A stretch of 5,076 nt of DNA, taken from contig CALWBJ010000210.1 of NCBI GenBank assembly GCA_944376035.1, positions 1 through 5,076 of the forward strand. Direction: 5' to 3'. The notes below the pieces were generated by a model that was not told where the DNA came from, made no database searches, and was given only the letters and a program-made list of their open reading frames with translations. Made by a program: the position numbers and the translations under genes. The stretch comes from an uncultured Clostridia bacterium (lineage in GTDB: Bacteria > Bacillota > Clostridia > Christensenellales > Borkfalkiaceae). Positions within the stretch are counted from its first letter, which is position 1. Each line of letters opens with the position of its first letter. Positions 1 to 5,076 of this stretch are shown here, piece after piece.

Positions 1-855
1 GACTGCGGCGACCAAGCGGCGATCGAAAAGTATGCAGGCAAGAAATACACTCTGTTCGGAGTGGAAATAGACTCTGTAAAGCGTGCCGTTAAGGACAGAT
101 ATAATTCGGAAAAAGTCGCTAATATCACTTCGTGGTCAAACGGTAAGGTGTTCGAGGGCTTTTTTGAAAGAGCGTGCCGTCTCACATTAAACGCGACAAG
201 AAAAGAAGCAGCCTCCGAGGGCGCGGAACTTATAATATCGCAGATTAGCAATAATTACTTTAACTATTACAGCGATATATCGGGATATCCCGGCTGTGAT
301 TTCATCGGTCCCGAAATAGTCGTTTACGGCAACAAGGATTATAAAACGGTCGGAATAAACGAGAAATACTTAATACCCTCGGCGCGGGCTTTCGACGTAT
401 TGTCGGACGGCGGAACGGTAACGGTTACCGTCAGAGTGTCGGGAAATACCTTAATCTCGGCGGCGGCATGCGACTCGGAAAAAGAGATAACGCTTGACAG
501 GTACGGTCTGTATTCGGTTATTTACGAAGCGACAGATATCCGAGGTAACGTTACGACAAAAACTCTACGAATCAAGGTGGCGGATGAAATACCTCCGACG
601 TTAAATGTTTCGGGAACTTATAAAGAAACTTACAGTGTGGGCGAAAGCGTAAAAATATACCAATACACCGCCGAGGATTTGCAGGGCGCGCTGACGTCGT
701 CGGTCTTCATAAAAGATTCTTCGCTCAAAATTACATTTCTGACTCCGGGACAAGACTATAAGTTTGAAACGGCGGGTGAATACGAGATAATTTACCGTGC
801 CGTCGACGAGGCGCAGAACGTAACGAGGGTGGTTTACAGTATCACCGTAAAGTAG
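1..855 (+). CDS. C-terminal part of a large secreted protein with tandem Ig-like domains (5' end outside window)
   Basis: The reading frame is open from the first base of the window to the TAG at 853-855 (284 visible residues), so the gene starts upstream; the GTG at 61 is only an internal in-frame codon. Residues about 1-100 look like the end of a beta-rich, possibly concanavalin-A-like module. Two Ig-like modules follow, at about 104-194 and 197-284. Each ends with the same G-x-Y-x3-Y-x-A-x-D pattern (G169/Y171/Y175/A177/D179 and G259/Y261/Y265/A267/D269) and a final alternating beta strand, as in DUF5011-like bacterial Ig repeats. The second begins with the usual IPPTL-type linker. The protein stops right after the last strand, with no LPXTG motif, transmembrane tail or S-layer repeat, so any surface attachment must come from the unseen N-terminus. 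A role as a surface glycan-binding or scaffold protein is inferred from its pairing with the downstream lipoprotein gene. No catalytic motif is visible. Confidence 0.85.
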   Translation, partial: DCGDQAAIEKYAGKKYTLFGVEIDSVKRAVKDRYNSEKVANITSWSNGKVFEGFFERACRLTLNATRKEAASEGAELIISQISNNYFNYYSDISGYPGCDFIGPEIVVYGNKDYKTVGINEKYLIPSARAFDVLSDGGTVTVTVRVSGNTLISAAACDSEKEITLDRYGLYSVIYEATDIRGNVTTKTLRIKVADEIPPTLNVSGTYKETYSVGESVKIYQYTAEDLQGALTSSVFIKDSSLKITFLTPGQDYKFETAGEYEIIYRAVDEAQNVTRVVYSITVK

Positions 856-858
856 GAG
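854..858 (+). promoter_or_regulatory. Shine-Dalgarno site overlapping the upstream stop codon
   Basis: AGGAG lies 7 nt before the ATG at 866 and shares two bases with the TAG stop of the preceding gene. This fixes the start of the lipoprotein gene and makes co-transcription with translational coupling of the two genes likely. Confidence 0.85.
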
Positions 859-865
859 ATAAAAA

Positions 866-2878
866 ATGTTTAAGAAATTGACGGTTATCATTTTAGCGGG
901 ACTTATGGTTCTGTCCGGCTGTTCGTGCGGCGACGGAAAAACCGCAGAACGGGAAAACGGGGATTACGATTTGTATGCCGGAATAAATTTTGACAATGTA
1001 ATAGAGGATATTGTACAAAACGGTTCAAGCGATTATAAGATAGTGTATCCCGGGAATGCGAGCGAGAGCGAGCAGTACGCCGCGGGCGAATTGCAGAATT
1101 ACATCGCGCAGGCTACCGACGTGTATTTGCCTCTTAAAGACGAGAGGACGGTCGGCGGCGAAGCGGATAAGATAATATCTGTCGGCCGCACGGAGTTTTT
1201 CGCTTCTCTCGGCGTAAGCGTTACCGACGAGGAGTTTAACGGGGACGGCTTTATACTCAAAACATCGGGAAACAGCCTGTATATATGCGGCGCAAACGAC
1301 CGCGGAACAATGTACGGAGTATACGATTTTCTTGAAAAGATTCTCAATATTAAATTTCTTGATATAGATACAGAGTACGTACCCGAAACCGACGTTCTGC
1401 CTCTTTATGAAATGGACGTAAAGGAAATTCCCGAGTTCAGGTACCGCACTACGCTTACCGACTCCACTTACCACGTTGCGGATAAGGCGTTTGCGGTAAA
1501 GACAAGACAGAATCACGACTTTATAAATCTCGACGGAAAATACGGCGGAAACATAAACGTTAACAAAGATATAAACAACGTGCATAACAACTTAACTTAC
1601 GTATCTCCGGGGGTATACTATTCGGACGAAGAACAGCGGCAGCAGAACGCTCACATGTTTTATATGGGTACAGACGGCGAGCCGATAGATATATGTTACA
1701 GCGACGGAATAAACGAAGACGGCATCATAGATTATTCTACGGTCAACGCTGCGTCCGCCTACATAGAAGGTATGAAAAAAGTACTGAAACAGAATCCCGA
1801 CGCCGAATATTATGTGTGCGGTCAGGAAGATATAACGTCGTGTTGCGCGTGTACGAAGTGTGTGGACGTCAAGAATAAATACGGCACCACTACAGCGTGC
1901 GTGTTGCGGTTTTATAACGCAATAGCAAAAGACATACAGGAATGGGCAGATACTCAGAGCGTATTCGGCGGTAAAGAGATAAAAGTGGTTGTGTTCAGTT
2001 ATTATTTTTCAAGCGAGGCCCCCGTTGTTTTTGACAGCGCACGTGGCGAATATAAACCCGTGGACGACTCGGTGGTGCTTGCCGATAACGTGATTTTAAG
2101 GTTTGCGGACATAACTTCTCATCCTTATTACTCGATAGTGGACAGCCGCAATACAGAAAACGGATACGGTCCCGAATATTTTGAAAAATGGGCTCCCGTG
2201 GTAGGTGATAACGGCGTCTGGTACTGGACATATATAACAAATCATACTTATTATTTCGGATATTATCCCTATATGTCAAAAATACGCGAAAGTCTTACCG
2301 CGCTTTCAGACATGAACTGCGAGTATGTTCTTTTACAGCATAACACCACGGAATACAACGATTGGAAAGCCATAATGGACTGCTACATCGGCAACAAACT
2401 GTGCTGGCATCCCAACAGGAGCGTAAAAGAGTTGCAGGAAGAATTCATAAAATATTATTTTGGGATTGTTTCGGAGGAGATAGGAGAAATGGTAACCTAT
2501 CTTGACGAATGGTATGCCGACACCATAACCAATGTATATTCAAAAATATATTACGATATGTTCAACGCTAACTATATACCCGTTGAGCATTGGGAAAACG
2601 TGCTTGAAACTGTGGAGAATGCAGAAAAAAAGGTTGAAGAATCCTCATTGAGCGCCGAAGAAAAACACTCGCTCGGAACAAAACTCGACAGGGTAAAACT
2701 CATGCCGCTCTATGCTCTCATGACGTGCAGAACGGTTTACTATGCGGACAACGAAACAAAATATAATTCTGTTGCGAGCGATTTCTTCTCCTTATGTTCC
2801 GAACTCGGCGTAACGCAGTACGGCGAGCACCGATATGTTTCTGATTTAAAAGCGCTTTATCCTTTTATATCTTCATGA
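866..2878 (+). CDS. DUF4838 domain lipoprotein, probable surface glycan-active or glycan-binding protein
   Basis: A complete 670-residue protein. The N-terminus is a lipoprotein signal: KK at 3-4, a hydrophobic stretch at 5-17 and the lipobox L16-S-G-C19, so it should be lipid-anchored on the outer face of the membrane. Residues about 57-165 resemble the N-terminal module of GH67 alpha-glucuronidases: a YPGNAS-type strand, an AAGELQNYI helix, and the NDRGTMYGVYDFLEK segment (144-158). Residues about 190-550 match the DUF4838 pattern, with a Cys cluster C326-C-A-C329-T-K-C332 and the closing segment DWKAIMDCYIGNKLCWHP near 499-516 followed by an EEFIKYYFG-like helix. The C-terminus (about 570-650) is helical. 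Family members are common in polysaccharide-utilisation loci, but I know of no established activity for the family, so hydrolase versus binding protein is open. It is in an apparent operon with the Ig-like protein upstream (10-nt gap). The family call is firm; the function is not. Confidence 0.9.
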   Translation: MFKKLTVIILAGLMVLSGCSCGDGKTAERENGDYDLYAGINFDNVIEDIVQNGSSDYKIVYPGNASESEQYAAGELQNYIAQATDVYLPLKDERTVGGEADKIISVGRTEFFASLGVSVTDEEFNGDGFILKTSGNSLYICGANDRGTMYGVYDFLEKILNIKFLDIDTEYVPETDVLPLYEMDVKEIPEFRYRTTLTDSTYHVADKAFAVKTRQNHDFINLDGKYGGNINVNKDINNVHNNLTYVSPGVYYSDEEQRQQNAHMFYMGTDGEPIDICYSDGINEDGIIDYSTVNAASAYIEGMKKVLKQNPDAEYYVCGQEDITSCCACTKCVDVKNKYGTTTACVLRFYNAIAKDIQEWADTQSVFGGKEIKVVVFSYYFSSEAPVVFDSARGEYKPVDDSVVLADNVILRFADITSHPYYSIVDSRNTENGYGPEYFEKWAPVVGDNGVWYWTYITNHTYYFGYYPYMSKIRESLTALSDMNCEYVLLQHNTTEYNDWKAIMDCYIGNKLCWHPNRSVKELQEEFIKYYFGIVSEEIGEMVTYLDEWYADTITNVYSKIYYDMFNANYIPVEHWENVLETVENAEKKVEESSLSAEEKHSLGTKLDRVKLMPLYALMTCRTVYYADNETKYNSVASDFFSLCSELGVTQYGEHRYVSDLKALYPFISS

Positions 2879-3028
2879 TTTCATGACCGCGGAGAAAAAA
2901 CAATGCATTTAAGTTTTAAGCGTTGCCGTCTTATACGGAGAGGTGCAGTTAAAAAGCAAAACGTTAATCAGATTTAAAACCTAAAATAAAATAACGCCGA
3001 AGATAATCGACAAAAAGGACTCAATATT

Positions 3029-4438
3029 ATGCAAATTACGAATAAAAAAGCGGAAAAAGTTAAAATAGCCTATATAGGCGGCGGTTCAAGAGGCTGGGCG
3101 AGAGGGCTTATGAGCGATCTCGCCGCCGAAAGCAGGATGTGCGGAAAAGTATATCTTTACGACATTGATTATTCCGCCGCAAAAGACAACGAAAAAATAG
3201 GCAATATGTATAAAGAATTGCCCGACTGCGCAAGTAAGTGGGATTACATAGCGGTAAAAACGCGCGAAGAAGCGCTTAAAGACGCGGATTTTGTGGTTAT
3301 TTCCATACTTCCGGGTACGTTTGATCAAATGGAAACAGACGTCCACGTACCGGAAGAATACGGTATATATCAGTCGGTAGGCGATTCGGTGGGACCGGGA
3401 GGCGCGGTCAGAGCGCTAAGGACAATTCCCATGTATGTGGAAATCGCGAATGACATTAAAAAGTACTGTCCCGACGCGTGGGTTATAAATTATACAAATC
3501 CAATGACAGTGTGTACGCGAACTTTGTACGAGGTGTTTCCGGAAATAAAAGCGTTCGGATGTTGTCATGAAGTATTTGCCACACAGGAGTTTATAGCAAA
3601 CGTATACAACAGCATAAACGGCACGGCAATAGACCGTTATGATATAAGCGTTAATATTTTCGGTGTAAATCATTTTACCTGGGTAGACGCCGCGCACTAC
3701 AATAATATCGACCTTATGCCCATGATGAAAAAATACGCCGAAGAAAACAAGGACGGCAAGGCATTCACGACTCTTAACTGGATGAACAAAAATTTTGCTA
3801 CTAACCAGACTGTAAAACTTGACCTTTATCGCCGATACGGAATACTTGCGGCGGCGGGAGACAGACATCTTGCCGAATTCTGTCCGGGCGCATGGTATCT
3901 TAAAGACCCTGACACCGTAGCAAAATATAATTTTGCCCTTACTTCTGTCAAATGGCGTAAAGAAGACCTTAAAGAAAGGTTAAGAAAGGCACGGGCGATT
4001 ATTTCGGGAGAAGAACCGCTGAAAATAGAAAAGACCGGCGAGGAAGGAGTCAATCAGATGGTTGCGCTTACGGGAATTGCCCCTTATGTTACTAACGTGA
4101 ATATTCCTAATATAGGTCAGATAGAGAATTTGCCGAAGGGCGCGGTGGTAGAGACTAACGCTTATTTTTCGGGCGACAGCGTCCGTCCTGTATGTGCGGG
4201 AAGAATTCCCGATGACGTCAATCATCTTGTGATAAGACATGTTTATAATCAGGAAAGAATAGTAAAATCAGGAGTAAAAGGCGATTATGAAGGAGTGTTC
4301 AGAGCGTTTATAAACGATCCCAACGTCGTAATCGGACTTGATAAGGCAAGAGAACTGTTTGACAAAATGCTTGAAAAAACAAAAGATTACCTGCCTTTTT
4401 ATGAAAAGTATAAAGCCGAAGAAAAGAGTTTTATCTGA
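3029..4438 (+). CDS. lplD: GH4 family NAD- and metal-dependent glycosidase, probable alpha-galacturonidase (LplD-like)
   Basis: A complete 469-residue cytoplasmic enzyme with no signal peptide; the length is normal for GH4. The start is set by AAGGA at 3015-3019, 9 nt before ATG. Visible motifs in order: Rossmann NAD-binding strand and turn IAYIGGGSRGWA (13-24) with the acidic end of strand two, YDID (44-47); GDSVGPGG (118-125); NYTNP (154-158); C179-H-E-V182, whose Cys is the expected metal ligand; GVNHF (212-216), whose His215 is the second expected ligand; a Tyr-rich segment before GDRHLAEF (277-284) that probably supplies the catalytic base; and ETNAYF (375-380). GH4 enzymes cleave by transient C3 oxidation with NAD and alpha,beta-elimination, needing Mn2+ or a similar ion. 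The CHEV signature is the one reported for alpha-galacturonidases such as Bacillus subtilis LplD, rather than the alpha-glucosidase or phospho-glycosidase variants. The likely substrate is imported galacturonate-containing oligosaccharide from pectin. Substrate assignment is inference from this motif; other GH4 specificities are the alternative. Confidence 0.9.
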   Translation: MQITNKKAEKVKIAYIGGGSRGWARGLMSDLAAESRMCGKVYLYDIDYSAAKDNEKIGNMYKELPDCASKWDYIAVKTREEALKDADFVVISILPGTFDQMETDVHVPEEYGIYQSVGDSVGPGGAVRALRTIPMYVEIANDIKKYCPDAWVINYTNPMTVCTRTLYEVFPEIKAFGCCHEVFATQEFIANVYNSINGTAIDRYDISVNIFGVNHFTWVDAAHYNNIDLMPMMKKYAEENKDGKAFTTLNWMNKNFATNQTVKLDLYRRYGILAAAGDRHLAEFCPGAWYLKDPDTVAKYNFALTSVKWRKEDLKERLRKARAIISGEEPLKIEKTGEEGVNQMVALTGIAPYVTNVNIPNIGQIENLPKGAVVETNAYFSGDSVRPVCAGRIPDDVNHLVIRHVYNQERIVKSGVKGDYEGVFRAFINDPNVVIGLDKARELFDKMLEKTKDYLPFYEKYKAEEKSFI

Positions 4439-4530
4439 AAATATAAAAATCATTATTTTCGAAAATACCGAAATTATTTTTTATCAGCATATCAGCATAT
4501 TTATTATTGAATTTTATATTTTTATAATTA

Positions 4531-4560
4531 TATTTTTGTATTAAATGAATACACAAAATA
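4531..4560. repeat. AT-rich inverted repeat (12-bp arms, one bulge)
   Basis: TATTTTTGTATT at 4531-4542 pairs with AATACA plus AAAATA at 4548-4560, leaving a 5-nt loop (AAATG) and a single bulged C at 4554. The stem has almost no GC pairs and no U-tract follows on either strand, so it is a poor intrinsic terminator. It could be an operator-like dyad or simply a by-product of AT richness. Confidence 0.4.
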
Positions 4561-4575
4561 AATTTTATAATCAGA

Positions 4576-4628
4576 TGTCCTTTCACTCTCTCCGCCGAAG
4601 AAAATCGGGCGGAGAGAGTGAAAGGATA
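4576..4628. repeat. Long perfect inverted repeat, 19-bp arms, 11-nt loop
   Basis: TCCTTTCACTCTCTCCGCC (4578-4596) is the exact reverse complement of 4608-4626, with the loop GAAGAAAATCG between them. In a + strand RNA the stem extends outward by one G-U and one U-A pair (4576-4577 with 4627-4628). It stands out as a GC-rich island in very AT-rich DNA and would form a very stable hairpin. It lies 140 nt past the GH4 stop and about 85 nt before the candidate promoter, so a transcription-end or mRNA 3'-protection role for the GH4 transcript is plausible. Neither flank has the T-run of a standard intrinsic terminator: the + strand continues TAAAATATTTT. Confidence 0.9.
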
Positions 4629-4635
4629 AAATATT

Positions 4636-4657
4636 TTAAAGTTTAAGAAAACTTTAA
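4636..4657. repeat. Inverted repeat with 9-bp arms and 4-nt loop
   Basis: TTAAAGTTT (4636-4644) is the exact reverse complement of AAACTTTAA (4649-4657), with loop AAGA. It begins 8 nt after the long palindrome. The stem is weak because it has only one GC pair. Together with that palindrome it could form a bipartite transcript end, but no real U-tract follows (only TTT). Confidence 0.45.
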
Positions 4658-4712
4658 TTTAACATAAAAACATTCAATTTATTTAAAAGAATTTCCTTAT
4701 GCTGAAAAAAGG

Positions 4713-4741
4713 TTGACTTTATATCAAAAATGTTTTTTAAT
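4713..4741 (+). promoter_or_regulatory. Candidate sigma-A promoter for the downstream GH78-like gene
   Basis: TTGACT (4713-4718) is separated by 17 nt from TTTAAT (4736-4741). Each hexamer matches the consensus at five of six positions and the spacing is ideal. Transcription would start near 4748, giving a leader of about 115 nt before the ATG at 4862. The surrounding AT richness raises the chance of a coincidental match, but this is the best promoter-like pair in the gap. Confidence 0.5.
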
Positions 4742-4815
4742 TAAATTTGAAAAATAATAAAATCCGATATTTTAACACGAACGGAAAACACTAGGCGAAA
4801 AAAATAATTACGTTC

Positions 4816-4833
4816 TTAAAACGAGGGTTTTAA
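4816..4833 (+). promoter_or_regulatory. 7-bp inverted repeat in the leader, possible operator or RNA hairpin
   Basis: TTAAAAC (4816-4822) and GTTTTAA (4827-4833) are exact reverse complements around a GAGG loop. It lies downstream of the candidate start point and 17 nt before the ribosome binding site, a position suited to a repressor operator or a small leader hairpin. No known operator or riboswitch consensus is recognised. Confidence 0.3.
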
Positions 4834-4850
4834 AATTAAACATTAACCGT

Positions 4851-4855
4851 AGGAG
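4851..4855 (+). promoter_or_regulatory. Shine-Dalgarno site of the truncated last gene
   Basis: AGGAG stands 6 nt before the ATG at 4862 and fixes the start of a gene otherwise cut by the window end. Confidence 0.8.
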
Positions 4856-4861
4856 TTAATT

Positions 4862-5076
4862 ATGAACATTTTGCGCGAAACAATGATTTGGAACGGGTGC
4901 GAAGACAAAAATCAGTACGTCGACTTTTTTGCGACCTTTAAGACGAAAACGCATGAAAAAATTGTCGTTAATATTTCTTGCGACAATATTTTTACCTTTT
5001 ATGTAAACGGCGCGACGGCGGGTTTCGGCAGTTGTCAGAACTTTCCTGCCGCAAAACAGTATTATACTTTTGACAT
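4862..5076 (+). CDS. N-terminal fragment of an alpha-L-rhamnosidase-like (GH78-type) glycoside hydrolase (3' end outside window)
   Basis: The frame opens at the ATG behind AGGAG and stays open to the window edge: 71 full codons, beginning MNILRETMIWNG. There is no signal peptide, so the product should be cytoplasmic. Residues about 8-30 (MIWNG ... YVDFFATFKT) and 35-60 (IVVNISCDNIFTFYVNGATA) resemble the N-terminal beta-sandwich of GH78-like and related enzymes, where a framing strand is followed by a D-x-x-F-x-x-Y-V-N-G hairpin and then a G-x-G/F-G-x-x segment. The same sandwich also occurs in GH2-like and other multidomain hydrolases, and the catalytic domain is not in view, so the family is provisional. 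It has its own candidate promoter and a long leader. Beside an alpha-galacturonidase, an alpha-L-rhamnosidase would suit breakdown of GalA-Rha oligosaccharides from rhamnogalacturonan I. Confidence 0.6.
   Translation, partial: MNILRETMIWNGCEDKNQYVDFFATFKTKTHEKIVVNISCDNIFTFYVNGATAGFGSCQNFPAAKQYYTFD

Larger units (their letters stand above)
4439..4861. other. 423-nt AT-rich intergenic regulatory region
   Basis: No credible gene lies here; stop codons are frequent in all frames. Just after the GH4 stop there is a 14-bp AT palindrome (4454-4467, TATTTTCGAAAATA) with a T6 run at 4477-4482, a weak terminator candidate. An 8-bp tandem repeat (ATCAGCAT twice, 4483-4498) follows, then three inverted repeats, a promoter candidate and the leader of the last gene, which are listed separately. 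Confidence 0.7.

Noticed and set aside
61..63. GTG as the start of the first gene
   Set aside because: The frame is open upstream to the window edge, no Shine-Dalgarno site precedes it, and it falls within what looks like a domain; the true start lies outside.
1025..1585. 186-codon minus strand ORF opposite the lipoprotein gene
   Set aside because: A shadow of the DUF4838 gene, which has clear family motifs, a signal peptide and a ribosome binding site; the minus frame has no recognisable domain.
2956..2970. CcpA catabolite-repression (cre) site around AAAACGTTAATCA
   Set aside because: The right half is shifted by one base and the left TG is missing, so it does not match the cre consensus.
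3416..3868. 150-codon minus strand ORF opposite the GH4 gene
   Set aside because: Antisense shadow across the conserved GH4 catalytic region.
4483..4498. Tandem ATCAGCAT repeat as a CRISPR or attachment-site signal
   Set aside because: Only two 8-bp copies, with no spacers, integrase or tRNA nearby; probably replication slippage in AT-rich DNA.
4338..4544. 68-codon + strand ORF overlapping the end of the GH4 gene
   Set aside because: Mostly out of frame inside the GH4 coding region, then AT-rich Ile/Phe-type low-complexity codons; no ribosome binding site.
4576..4628. Standard Rho-independent terminator
   Set aside because: The stem is excellent but no T-run follows on either strand, so it is recorded as an inverted repeat of uncertain role.

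Overview
The window looks like part of a plant-polysaccharide (probably pectin / rhamnogalacturonan) utilisation locus from a Clostridia-like Bacillota, perhaps an uncultured gut or rumen lineage. The signs are a Gram-positive-type short lipoprotein signal with an LSGC lipobox, strong AGGAG ribosome binding sites, a sigma-A-like promoter, moderately GC coding sequence beside very AT-rich intergenic DNA, and protein families typical of that group. The genus cannot be told from the sequence. All supported genes are on the + strand.

Layout. (1) Positions 1-855 hold the 3' end of a large, probably secreted protein ending in two tandem Ig-like modules. (2) After a 10-nt gap, with the ribosome binding site overlapping the previous stop codon, 866-2878 encodes a DUF4838-family lipoprotein with an alpha-glucuronidase-N-terminal-like module and a Cys cluster. 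(3) A 150-nt gap, with no convincing terminator and one doubtful 24-codon ORF, leads to 3029-4438, a complete family GH4 NAD/metal-dependent glycosidase carrying the CHEV signature reported for alpha-galacturonidases (LplD type). (4) A 423-nt AT-rich intergenic region (4439-4861) holds a 19-bp perfect inverted repeat without a U-tract, two weaker hairpins, a good candidate promoter (TTGACT-17-TTTAAT), and a long leader with a 7-bp inverted repeat. (5) From 4862 to the window end runs the first 71 codons of a gene resembling the N-terminal beta-sandwich of alpha-L-rhamnosidase-like (GH78-type) enzymes.

Working model (inference). The first two products act at the cell surface on, or bind, a glycan. 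The GH4 enzyme and the GH78-like enzyme have no signal peptide and would act in the cytoplasm on imported oligosaccharides. An alpha-galacturonidase plus an alpha-rhamnosidase would together fit the alternating GalA-Rha backbone of rhamnogalacturonan I. The least described element is the DUF4838 lipoprotein; the other points worth checking are the long palindrome and the structured leader before the last gene. I saw no RNA gene, CRISPR array, insertion sequence or phage element.
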